This document shows, one piece after another, positions 46,276-54,488 of a DNA stretch of 64,000 nucleotides. The stretch's first letter is position 1. Every line of letters begins with the position of its first letter. The notes below the pieces were generated by a model. That model had not been told where the DNA came from. It saw only the letters and a list, made by a program, of their open reading frames with translations, and ran no database searches. The translations under genes were made by a program, and so were the position numbers. Origin of the DNA: Mucilaginibacter sp. CSA2-8R (GTDB lineage: Bacteria > Bacteroidota > Bacteroidia > Sphingobacteriales > Sphingobacteriaceae); the NCBI RefSeq assembly GCF_038806765.1, contig NZ_CP152389.1, forward strand, positions 2,356,001-2,420,000. Reading direction: 5' to 3'.

Positions 46276-47217
46276 TTATATCCGGTTGATAGCAGCGATA
46301 AGGCTGCGCATATCTTGCTGGATGGTGCGTATGCTGGCTTGTAGTTGGTTATGCATATCGGCCAGGTGTTGTAGATCTTCTTCATTAAAGTATCCCTTTA
46401 TGCCAAAAAAGCGTTGCTCGTCTTCTTTGTTTAACTTGTCGTCGAATACAAAAGTCAGCCATCGCTTTTTGAGCGTTTGTATCAGCGATTGTTTCCCTTC
46501 ATTACTAAAAGCTTTTTCATTGAGCACACGCCATAGTGCTGGTGGTAAAGCATTATCTGCGTTAGATTCGTGCCACACATTGTTAAGCAAACTGTGTTGC
46601 GTCTGTAACTGTATCTTCTTACCTTTAGGATTGAGCAGCATAAAACCTAAACCTGCGCCTGCAACGCCTCCGCTAATGTTAACAGCATTAGTCACCTTAT
46701 TATTTTTAATAATGGCAGTAGATATGGCCAGGGCCGCACCTGTCACAATAGATGCTACCGTTAAACGGGTATTTACTTTATGATTTCTGGCGTCTAAAAA
46801 CCGCGCCAATTGATCATAACGTTCACCGTTGCAGTCCAGCTCTGCCACTACCGCTTCCATTTCCGTATTCAATAGCAGAACTCTTTCTGTAATCTTTTGC
46901 TTGCTGTTAAGTTTTTCTTCGGCGGTTTCACTAATCGAATATTGGTTCAGCAACTCAAGCAAACCGATATGAGTTGCCAGCGTATAATCATGAGCATCAA
47001 GCTTAGCAGCTACCAAAGCATTTTTAGAAACAAACACTTGCTTAGTGGTATCATCTCGATAATGGAGCCTTGGCGCGCAGTAATCGGTACTCAAAGCGCT
47101 GGTTTTAGAATTATTTAGAACCGTTGAGCAAGAACTTGTAGCCATCAACACTATGGCCGCAGCAAACATGGCCAGCCAGTCTCTTTTTTCAATATTTTTA
47201 ATCAAAGCTGGTATCAT
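46276..47217 (-). CDS. Predicted membrane-anchored protein, unknown function
   Basis: 313 residues. The N-terminus has a hydrophobic stretch 'MFAAAIVLMATSSCSTVL' with a lipobox-like cysteine, so it may be a lipoprotein. Residues about 150-200 contain a small hydrophobic, glycine-rich hairpin ('VTGAALAISTAII', 'SGGVAGAGLGFMLL') like a bilayer-inserting segment, flanked by long helical regions and followed by lysine-rich helices. I do not recognise a family. An open frame antisense to it (46265-46783) is a shadow. Confidence 0.6.
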   Translation of the reverse strand: MIPALIKNIEKRDWLAMFAAAIVLMATSSCSTVLNNSKTSALSTDYCAPRLHYRDDTTKQVFVSKNALVAAKLDAHDYTLATHIGLLELLNQYSISETAEEKLNSKQKITERVLLLNTEMEAVVAELDCNGERYDQLARFLDARNHKVNTRLTVASIVTGAALAISTAIIKNNKVTNAVNISGGVAGAGLGFMLLNPKGKKIQLQTQHSLLNNVWHESNADNALPPALWRVLNEKAFSNEGKQSLIQTLKKRWLTFVFDDKLNKEDEQRFFGIKGYFNEEDLQHLADMHNQLQASIRTIQQDMRSLIAAINRI

Positions 47218-47474
47218 GTAAAAGGCGATTATTAGTTGTTGCAGCCATCAAAGTTGAAAATTATAATTCAAATTATAGAAAGCAACAAGCAGGACAATAC
47301 ATTTATTTAACCTGAGAAGATGATCTGTCATACGCTATCACTGCAAACCAGATTTAATGGTTAATGAACATACTTATCAGGTTAAAATTTAAAAAACTAC
47401 TTTGGCCCAAAACCAAATAATATGAAACGGCTTTAAAGCTTATATTAATTAGATTAAAATATTGCCTAACTACC

Positions 47475-48032
47475 ATGAAAATATGTTTTCTGCTCTTCGC
47501 ATTCATCGCATTATTTAGTCAAGTAACCGTAGCGCAAAAATCTGGTGCGCAGTCGCCACTCAAGGTAATTATCATCAGACATGCTGAAAAGCCGGAAAAA
47601 GGCGATAATTTGTCTTGTCAGGGTTTAAACCGGGCTATGCAATTGCCGGCAGTTTTGGTAAAGCAGTTTGGCATACCCAATTACGCATACGTACCTGCAC
47701 CGTCGGTAGGCAAAGCCACCAAAAGTGGGCGCATGATGCAAACCATTTGGCCATTGGCAGTTAAATACAATTTAACAGTAAACAGCAAATATGATGTTGA
47801 TCAAACTTCTGCCTTAGCAAAAAACATACTCAAACGCTCGGGCACTGTGTTGGTAGTGTGGGAACATAATAACATTGCAGATATTGCTGCCGCGTTGGGT
47901 GCAGACGCAAAAGCGCTCAACTGGAAAGGCAATGATTATGATACGATCTGGAAAATTACCATCAACGGCTCGAAGGCAACACTAACAACAGCAAAAGAAA
48001 ACCTTTCTCCCGCAGCCAACTGTAATTTTTAA
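47475..48032 (+). CDS. Exported histidine phosphatase family protein
   Basis: 185-residue protein with a signal peptide (FAFIALFSQVTVAQ) and the histidine phosphatase signature 'VIIIRHAEKPEKGDNLSCQG', in which RHAEKP holds the phospho-acceptor histidine. 'VVWEHNNIADIAAALG' near residue 135 supplies the second catalytic histidine (HNN). It is shorter than typical phosphoglycerate mutases, as usual for the periplasmic RHAEKP group in Bacteroidota. Substrate unknown. Confidence 0.85.
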   Translation: MKICFLLFAFIALFSQVTVAQKSGAQSPLKVIIIRHAEKPEKGDNLSCQGLNRAMQLPAVLVKQFGIPNYAYVPAPSVGKATKSGRMMQTIWPLAVKYNLTVNSKYDVDQTSALAKNILKRSGTVLVVWEHNNIADIAAALGADAKALNWKGNDYDTIWKITINGSKATLTTAKENLSPAANCNF

Positions 48033-48933
48033 ATTGGTTAAGAGTAATCAGGTAATCGAGTGCTGTCTCCAAGATACTTTCATCAAATTATATCGTGTAA
48101 CTTTAAAATTAACTGTTGAAGGTGTAACAGTATAGATTGATGCTGCCGCGGTTCTGTGCCATGCTTTGAGAAACTTCAATCAGATGCTCACCAATCTGAC
48201 GCTACAGGTAGCTATCTCATAAGTGCGGACACTTGTATTCTGATTTGTGGGCTTCGTAACACAGGCATTCGCTGTGGGCAAAAGCAACAAGATCAGTGTA
48301 TCTTGCTTTAGCAGGCCCGCAGTACTAATGCTGCTAATTAACTGCATTAGGTTTGTTACCAAGCTCATGGGGCGCGCCGGATACTTTAACTTGATTACTA
48401 TTTGTGGCGTAAATTCCATTAGTGGCAACAGCCAACCATTGTTTACGGTAGTCAATTTAGTTATCGATTAAAAAACGCTCAACGCCTTTACCGTATCTGC
48501 CACAGGTATCGCTGCTACTCGTCCTCAGATTGATTTTACGTCTAACCGATAGGTAGAGTAAGCAGTTCATCGACATTTTAGGCTGCCCTGAAAGAGGCAG
48601 CCTGTTTTTGTGCTGATATTTTGAGATGCAGTCAATTGCTGTCGTACTGACAAAGTTGCTATCGTAGCTAAAACTTCCATCCAGCACGTTTTACATCTCC
48701 GGCAAATGCCTATAGTTACATTGATTGGGTTAATTACAGGAATAATGTCAAGATCGCATTACTATTTTTTGATTAGGCATTAGAAATAAATTAGGGTTTG
48801 GAAAGAAACTGATAAGAAATAGGTTTCTTATGTCAATTTATTCCAGTTTGGTATAAAATCGTGCTGGTTTACTATAAAAAAAATCTTTTGGAATGCTTTT
48901 AGTTAGGTGAGGGCAACACATAATTGGATTAGC
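48033..48933 (+). other. Gene-poor stretch with decayed coding traces
   Basis: About 900 bases with no intact gene. On the plus strand 48472-48552 reads as a gene end (AFTVSATGIAATRPQIDFT then TAG at 48550) directly before a terminator hairpin, with a TAA just upstream at 48469-48471. On the minus strand 48334-48450 reads QWLAVATNGIYATNSNQVKV, again without a start. These look like remnants of one or two genes. I see no RNA gene. Confidence 0.4.
48581..48609 (+). terminator. Orphan rho-independent terminator
   Basis: GGCTGCC and GGCAGCC form a perfect 7-pair stem with an 8-base loop followed by TGTTTTT. No intact gene precedes it on this strand, which fits a decayed gene at 48.2-48.55 kb. 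Confidence 0.7.
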
Positions 48934-50190
48934 ATGAAAGTAGTGATTGTAGGCGGCGGCTTTGCCGGAATGAATTTAGCCAAAGGTTTGGCCGGAAAAA
49001 AAGATGTCGATGTATTGTTGGTTGATAAACATAACTACCATTTATTTGCCCCGCTTTTATACCAGGTAGCTACCTCCTTCATCGAGGCTTCCAACATCAG
49101 TTATCCTTTTCGTAAAATGCTGCAAGGCAAAAAAAATGTTCGCTTTTATCATGGTGCGCTTAAAGAAGTAAAGGCAGATCAAAATCTGATTGTAACCGAA
49201 TACGGCACCATTAATTACGATGTGTTGGTACTTGCTTTGGGAACGGTAACCAATTACTTCGGAATGGAAAATTTGGAGAAGCACTCCATGCCCATGAAGA
49301 CTATTGATGATGCCTTGCGCATTCGTAACCATATGCTGGTGAATATGGAAAAAGTAACCCGCGAGGCAGACGAAAAAGAGCGCGAAAAACTGATGAATAT
49401 CGTTATTACAGGCGGAGGACCAACTGGTGTGGAATTGGCCGGTATGATTGCCGAAATGGGTAAGCATATTGTAAAAAAAGACTATCCTGAATTAAGCAAC
49501 GTAAGAGGTAATGTTTACCTGGTTAGTTCTGGCGATGAGCTTTTGGGCAGTATGAGCGAAACTGCCAGTACCGAAGCTTTGCGTCGGTTAACAAAGTTAG
49601 GGGTGCATGTAAAAAGCGGTGTTGCGGTAAAAGATTGCGTTGATGGTAAAGTAGTGTTAGCAAACGGCGAAGAATTACCAACACAAACACTTATATGGGC
49701 TGCCGGTGTTACGGCCTGCCGGGTACCCGGCTTACCAGAAGAAAGCCTGGCACGTGGCAAACGCATTAAAGTAGACGAGTTTAACAAAGTAAGTGGCACC
49801 CAAAATATCTACGCTATTGGCGATATCAGTTTAATGAATGCCGATGAGGAATATCCTGACGGTCATCCACAACTGGCCCAGGTAGCCATCCAACAAGGTA
49901 CGTTATTGGCAAAAAACCTGGTGTGTATCACCAAAAAAGAAGAAATAAAACCCTTCGTCTACAACAACAAAGGCAGCATGGCCATCATCTCAAAATACCG
50001 CGCAGTAGTTGATTTGCCAAAGTTTTCGTTCACTGGTTATTTTGCCTGGGTAACCTGGTTAATTATCCATATTTTCCCACTTGCAGGATTCACAAATAAA
50101 CTTAAAACAGTATTTAACTGGATGATGAGTTTTTTTACCAACGACCCAAGTTTGCGCTTGATACTGCGCTACAAAGCCGAGTCGAGATAA
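48934..50190 (+). CDS. Type II NADH dehydrogenase (NDH-2 family)
   Basis: 418-residue flavoprotein of the NDH-2 family, which oxidises NADH and passes electrons to quinone without pumping protons, at the inner face of the membrane. The frame is open from 48907; the FAD-binding N-terminus 'MKVVIVGGGFAGMNLAKGL' starts at 48934. 'DKHNYHLFAPLLYQVAT' is a family hallmark, 'VITGGGPTGVELAGMI' is the NADH-binding Rossmann motif, 'IWAAGVTA' and 'IYAIGDIS' bind FAD again, 'HPQLAQVAIQQG' is the quinone-side motif. A C-terminal hydrophobic segment 'YFAWVTWLIIHIFPLAGF' anchors it. Confidence 0.93.
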   Translation: MKVVIVGGGFAGMNLAKGLAGKKDVDVLLVDKHNYHLFAPLLYQVATSFIEASNISYPFRKMLQGKKNVRFYHGALKEVKADQNLIVTEYGTINYDVLVLALGTVTNYFGMENLEKHSMPMKTIDDALRIRNHMLVNMEKVTREADEKEREKLMNIVITGGGPTGVELAGMIAEMGKHIVKKDYPELSNVRGNVYLVSSGDELLGSMSETASTEALRRLTKLGVHVKSGVAVKDCVDGKVVLANGEELPTQTLIWAAGVTACRVPGLPEESLARGKRIKVDEFNKVSGTQNIYAIGDISLMNADEEYPDGHPQLAQVAIQQGTLLAKNLVCITKKEEIKPFVYNNKGSMAIISKYRAVVDLPKFSFTGYFAWVTWLIIHIFPLAGFTNKLKTVFNWMMSFFTNDPSLRLILRYKAESR

Positions 50191-50353
50191 GCAAAGCAAA
50201 GCGGGTTTGTTTCGTATGAAAAATCAAATCTATAATTACGGCGTTTAATGGTTGAGTCTGACAAACCTAAACGAAATACAATGGCTTGTTGAACATTGAT
50301 TGATATACTTACGCAGTCCAGAAACTGTTGTAAGTTAATGAGACTGTATTTTA

Positions 50354-51436
50354 TTAAATAACGTTTTCGTATCTGTACCAACGCTTTCTGAACCAGAAAG
50401 CCACATTAACCAGCGCAATTAAAGCAGGCACCTCAACCAATGGCCCAATTACCCCGGCAAAGGCCTGGCCAGAGTTGATACCGAATACGCCAATCGCCAC
50501 GGCTATAGCCAGTTCAAAATTGTTTCCGGCTGCTGTAAAAGCTACAGAAGCATTTTGTGCATAATTGGCGCCCATGTATTTGCCTATCCCAAAACTTATA
50601 ACAAACATCACCGCAAAATAAATGACCAGCGGAATAGCAATTCGCACTACATCTAAGGGCATTTGAATAATTAACTTTCCCTTCAAACTAAACATTACCA
50701 CTATGGTAAACAATAATGCCGTTAGCGTGAGCGGAGAAATAAATGGGATAAAACGCTGAGTATACCATAACTCGCCCTTAAGTTTAACCAAAATAACCCT
50801 GCTTAACACACCAGCTGTAAAAGGTATACCCAGATAAATACCTACGGATTGTGCTATGGCACCCATCCCAATATTAACAGCGGTACCCCTAAAACCAAAC
50901 ATCGGCAGTAGTACTGAAATAAAAACATATGCATAAATACTGTATAACAGCACCTGGAAAATGCTGTTTAAAGCTACCAGTCCAGCTGCATATTCGCGGC
51001 TGCCGTCTGCCAGTTCGTTCCATACTAAAACCATGGCAATGCAACGGGCCAGTCCGATGAGGATAAGGCCTGTCATATAATCGGGTTTATCGTTTAAAAA
51101 CGTGATGGCCAAAACAAACATCAGCGCCGGGCCTATCACCCAGTTAAGCAGGAGCGAAACGCTCAATACCCTAGTGTTCTTAAATACCTGACCTAAGTTT
51201 TTGTATTTGACTTTGGCCAGCGGCGGGTACATCATTAAAATGAGCCCGACAGCCAGCGGCAGGTTTGTAGTGCCGCGGTTATACCCGCTTAGATTTTCGG
51301 CAAACGAAGGTGCGAAATAACCCAGTGCTATGCCTAAAGCCATAGCCATAAATATCCATAATGTAAGATAGCGGTCTAAAAAGCCGAGATTTTTGCGATT
51401 AGCAGCAGGGGCACAGTGGTTAGGTATGGCGGTCAT
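50354..51436 (-). CDS. arsB: ACR3-family arsenite efflux transporter
   Basis: 360-residue inner-membrane transporter that exports arsenite. Ten hydrophobic segments; '[13 protein letters not shown]' near residue 40, '[23 protein letters not shown]' with the conserved cysteine needed for arsenite transport, and '[34 protein letters not shown]' with the conserved glutamates, are ACR3 hallmarks. It is the ACR3 type and not the ArsB/ArsAB type; the symbol follows common annotation. Last gene of the ars operon, starting 3 bases after arsC. Confidence 0.95.
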   Translation of the reverse strand: MTAIPNHCAPAANRKNLGFLDRYLTLWIFMAMALGIALGYFAPSFAENLSGYNRGTTNLPLAVGLILMMYPPLAKVKYKNLGQVFKNTRVLSVSLLLNWVIGPALMFVLAITFLNDKPDYMTGLILIGLARCIAMVLVWNELADGSREYAAGLVALNSIFQVLLYSIYAYVFISVLLPMFGFRGTAVNIGMGAIAQSVGIYLGIPFTAGVLSRVILVKLKGELWYTQRFIPFISPLTLTALLFTIVVMFSLKGKLIIQMPLDVVRIAIPLVIYFAVMFVISFGIGKYMGANYAQNASVAFTAAGNNFELAIAVAIGVFGINSGQAFAGVIGPLVEVPALIALVNVAFWFRKRWYRYENVI

Positions 51437-51439
51437 GTT

Positions 51440-51859
51440 TTACTGATTTATATAGAGGTCTACAAACTCGCCAGCATAAACTTTAATCATGTCGCGTACG
51501 CGTCTAAATTCCTGCATCACTTGTTCAGGCGTGCCGGTGGCTTTAGCTGGGTCCGGAAAATTGTAGTGAAAACGTTGTACATCGCCCGGAAAATAAGGAC
51601 AGGCCTCCTTGGCATTATCACATACGGTAATTACATAATCAAACGGAATATTTTGGTATTCATCAACATGGTTTGACGTGTGCCCTGATATATCAATATG
51701 GTCTTCGGCCACCACAGCAACAGCTTTCGGGTTTACGCCATGGGTTTCGATGCCTGCGCTATAAACGGTTACTTTGGCGCCCGCAAAATGCCTTAAATAA
51801 CCTTCGGCAATCTGGCTGCGGCAACTGTTGCCGGTACACAGCAATAATATATTTTTCAT
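51440..51859 (-). CDS. arsC: Arsenate reductase, thioredoxin-coupled (low-MW phosphatase fold)
   Basis: 139-residue arsenate reductase that reduces arsenate to arsenite for export by the ACR3 pump. Phosphatase loop 'CTGNSCRS' with Cys8, Cys13 and Arg14; second and third redox cysteines Cys80 and Cys87 in 'TVCDNAKEACP', the C-x6-C arrangement of the thioredoxin-coupled group. The start is 12 bases after the DUF6428 stop and the end is 3 bases before the transporter, so one transcript. Confidence 0.95.
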   Translation of the reverse strand: MKNILLLCTGNSCRSQIAEGYLRHFAGAKVTVYSAGIETHGVNPKAVAVVAEDHIDISGHTSNHVDEYQNIPFDYVITVCDNAKEACPYFPGDVQRFHYNFPDPAKATGTPEQVMQEFRRVRDMIKVYAGEFVDLYINQ

Positions 51860-51871
51860 AATGATGTTGGT

Positions 51872-52423
51872 TTAACAGCAGCCCGAGCCGGGTGTACATA
51901 CAGCTGAATTATTTGCCAGGTTGATTAAAGGTAATTGCGGTTTTGCTGCCGGTGTACAGCGCTCATCGCCATTGGCATCAGTACCGCAACTGCCGCCGCG
52001 TTCTATTGCTTTGCATTGCACGGTGTCTGCATGTAAGTCAACAATCAGGTTGTCGCCATCTGCCATTACTGTTGTCGGGACCATTTGGCGGGTATCAAAG
52101 CCGGCGTTGCCAAATTCAATCTTAACAATGCCGTTTGGGTTAAGCGGTAACTTGCTTTCAACCAGGTTAATGATAGACAGAGCCTTGCTCACTTTCATGG
52201 CTTCGGTTGATGGTTCGTCTGTAGGCTCCCAAAGTTGCACAATAATTTCTGTCCAGGCATTCATCACACCTCCGCAATCTACAGAGGTAACATTAGCTTG
52301 TTTAATTTCGGTAATGTGGTAAGATGCATTTACCAAACGGTCGGAAGCGTATTTAAATTGTAATTCGCGGTTCTCATGTGCCGATAGTTGATCTTTAAAT
52401 GATTGCCAGGTAAGCGTTTTCAT
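51872..52423 (-). CDS. DUF6428 family protein of the ars operon
   Basis: 183-residue protein of a family (DUF6428) found in Bacteroidota arsenic operons; function unknown. N-terminal helical domain beginning 'LTWQSFKDQL', a central domain with conserved 'DCGGVMNAWTEIIVQLWEP', and a C-terminal cysteine-rich tail (cysteines in CKA, SCGT, RCTP, VCTPGSGCC). The tail may bind arsenite or deliver it to the pump (inference). A palindromic operator lies 21 bases upstream of its start. Confidence 0.8.
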   Translation of the reverse strand: MKTLTWQSFKDQLSAHENRELQFKYASDRLVNASYHITEIKQANVTSVDCGGVMNAWTEIIVQLWEPTDEPSTEAMKVSKALSIINLVESKLPLNPNGIVKIEFGNAGFDTRQMVPTTVMADGDNLIVDLHADTVQCKAIERGGSCGTDANGDERCTPAAKPQLPLINLANNSAVCTPGSGCC

Positions 52424-52444
52424 ATAAAATCCTTTAATTGTATT

Positions 52445-52461
52445 ATTGCAATATTGCGATT
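52445..52461 (-). promoter_or_regulatory. Second ArsR operator, inside the ars operon
   Basis: ATTGCAATATTGCGATT, a 17-base imperfect palindrome, with the core GCAATATTGC perfectly self-complementary. It is identical at 16 of 17 bases to the element upstream of arsR and sits between arsR and the DUF6428 gene. It could control an internal promoter. Confidence 0.7.
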
Positions 52462-52478
52462 TGAAAGTTCAAAAAATT

Positions 52479-52808
52479 TTAACAGCAGGTCTTGGGTTGC
52501 ATGTACGAATTAAAAAAGCCATTAAGCTGTTTTTGCAATAATGCCCAAGCTTTAGGTTCGATACAATAGCAAACGCTTACACCCTCAATGGTTCCCTGTA
52601 TTAGTCCGGCATTTTTTAATTCGCGCAGGTGTTGCGATATAGTTGCCTGTGCCAGACCCAGTTCGTCTACCAAATCGCCGCAGATACAGGCATTTGCTTT
52701 AATAATGTGCTGCAAAATAGCAATGCGGGCCGGATGAGCAATAGCTTTTAATGATACAGCCAGTTGGTTTTGCTCGTCCGTAAAAATTTCTGTTTTAGTA
52801 ATGCCCAT
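52479..52808 (-). CDS. arsR: ArsR-family arsenic-responsive repressor
   Basis: 109-residue winged-helix repressor that releases DNA on binding arsenite. HTH 'ELGLAQATISQHLRELKNAGLI'. The sensing cysteines: Cys41 and Cys43 in 'NACICGDLVDEL' in place of the classical ELCVCDL, plus a vicinal pair Cys108-Cys109 at the C-terminus and two more at 'VCYC'. First gene of the ars operon. The operator and promoter lie just upstream, at 52817-52852. Confidence 0.93.
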   Translation of the reverse strand: MGITKTEIFTDEQNQLAVSLKAIAHPARIAILQHIIKANACICGDLVDELGLAQATISQHLRELKNAGLIQGTIEGVSVCYCIEPKAWALLQKQLNGFFNSYMQPKTCC

Positions 52809-52816
52809 GTCTATCT

Positions 52817-52852
52817 ATTGCAATATTACGATTGAGGAAGTGTATTTACAAA
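52817..52852 (-). promoter_or_regulatory. arsR promoter with overlapping operator
   Basis: On the minus strand a TTTG (52849-52852) and TAATATTG (52821-52828) are spaced by 20 bases, close to the Bacteroidota -33/-7 promoter. The -7 part is embedded in ATTGCAATATTACGATT (52817-52833), a near copy of the second ars operator. A repressor bound there would block polymerase. Confidence 0.7.
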
Positions 52853-52996
52853 TCGGTAAATTACTGACCTGCATAATTGAAAATTAAACGCCGTTAATTT
52901 GCTTAAATTGTTGGTTTTTTATGATTAATTGTCGACCGTTGGATTGACAATAACGACGACCTTAAAACAATTTATTTCAGCTTTATAAATGAACTT

Positions 52997-53599
52997 ATGA
53001 CAACACCCGATTTGCTAAAGCAGGTTGCCTTTATTAAGGAAATAGACAAGCTAAAATATATACAACGTCGAACCAAACTGTTTAACAGCGACCGGCACGA
53101 AAACGATGCCGAGCACAGCTGGCACCTGGCCATGATGACGCTGGTGTTAGCTGGTCATGCCAACGAAGCTATAGATATGTTGAAAGTGCTCAAAATGGTG
53201 CTTATCCATGATTTGGTGGAGATTGATGCGGGGGATACGTTTATTTATGATACTGTAAAAAACCACACTAATACCGATGAGGAACGGCTGGCTGCGCAAC
53301 GCATTTTCGGACTATTGCCCGAAGCTCAGGTTCAGGATTTTATTGCCGTGTGGGAAGAATTTGAAGAAGGCCAAACAGCCGAGGCCAGATTTGCCCGAAC
53401 CATGGACCGCTTTGAACCCCTGCTGCAGAATGCATCCAATCAGGGCGGCACCTGGGCCGAATTTAACGTACCTTACGATAAAGTATATGCCAAAAAGAAA
53501 GCAATTGCCGATGGTTCGGCTACTATTTGGGCTTATGCCGATGGGTTGTTGAAGGAGAGTATGGAGAAAGGAATTTTAAAAAAGAGCGAAGATTTTTAA
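52997..53599 (+). CDS. HD-domain phosphohydrolase (5'-deoxynucleotidase/HDDC2-like)
   Basis: 200-residue HD-superfamily hydrolase. Metal-binding residues: 'HENDAEHSWHLAMM' for the first histidines and 'LIHDLVEIDAGDT' for the HD pair, plus a final aspartate in 'TMDRFEPLLQNA'. The arrangement matches YfbR/HDDC2-type 5'-deoxynucleoside monophosphatases, so a role in nucleotide turnover is likely. Convergent to the broken gene at 53625. Confidence 0.88.
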   Translation: MTTPDLLKQVAFIKEIDKLKYIQRRTKLFNSDRHENDAEHSWHLAMMTLVLAGHANEAIDMLKVLKMVLIHDLVEIDAGDTFIYDTVKNHTNTDEERLAAQRIFGLLPEAQVQDFIAVWEEFEEGQTAEARFARTMDRFEPLLQNASNQGGTWAEFNVPYDKVYAKKKAIADGSATIWAYADGLLKESMEKGILKKSEDF

Positions 53600-53624
53600 T
53601 AGAGCATACTTAATACATGGCCAC

Positions 53625-54312
53625 TTATATATTCTTGAATAAGCTATCAAGAAACTCTACCGAAACTTCATTCTGCGGCCCAATTGGGTCGATTACAACT
53701 AAATAAATAAAACCAGGTCTTTTTACAAATGCTAAATAGATTTTTGACTGGTCAGACAATGAATTCATTTGTCCGTAAGCCTCTACATTTTCACTTCTAT
53801 TATAGCTCAATGAAAAGCCACCTGATTGGATGCCCAGATACGTTATGTTTTTACTTTTAAATGCCTGGAATGCATCGGTATCAACGGATACCTGCAAACT
53901 ATTTGCTTTTGTGGTAGATTCTAACGCATAATTCGTTTCAAGCCGACCATCATTTATCGGAACGAAAATATTATTGTCCGTCCGGTAAATCTTATATTTG
54001 CCTATTTGTATATCTGGGTCTTTAATGTCAATAGGCACGTCGATTTTTGTTATCTGAAAATTAAAATCTCGATATCGGGCCAGTGTAATCGGATTCCGGT
54101 TGCTGTAAATGAACGTTTGATTGACTTGAATCTCTTCAGAAACTTCAGTCTTGAATAAGTTAACGTAATCGTCTGGTACCGACTTAACCGATTCGTACTT
54201 GTTGTTTCTATTTGCAACACTTAATTTTTGAAAATTTTAATGCGCAATACCAAACGAAACCAACGCATAACATTGCGATAATGGCATAGCTTACTTTTTT
54301 AAAGATTTCCAT
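53625..54312 (-). pseudogene. Frameshifted membrane-anchored protein, unknown function
   Basis: An N-terminal anchor is encoded at 54312-54208: MEIFKKVSYAIIAMLCVG..., a signal or transmembrane helix, then ends KIKCCK stop. The main body is in another frame, from about 54226 leftward with no in-frame stop, through 'NRNNKYESVKSVPDDY' and the segment that ends at 53625. One extra A in a run of five (plus-strand T at 54225-54229) explains the break: with four, the frame reads FSKLSVANRNN continuously. The intact protein would have about 228 residues. I do not recognise the family. A sequencing error cannot be excluded. Confidence 0.6.
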
Positions 54313-54488
54313 TTAAGATGATAAGATGAAGATTGCGTTCAATTGCCAGGTGCTTAACACCAGAACAATATATTAAAAAAAGTAATCATTAATGGTATCG
54401 CATCCAAATAACAACTTTCGCGGTTTAATGCAGCTTGATATAAGTTTAAGGAATAGCGTTTGCAAAACATATCATAATCAAGAGGAGC

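Noticed and set aside
46265-46783. 172-codon open frame on the plus strand
   Set aside because: Antisense to the longer 313-residue gene at 46276-47217, and its serine/leucine-rich translation looks like a shadow.
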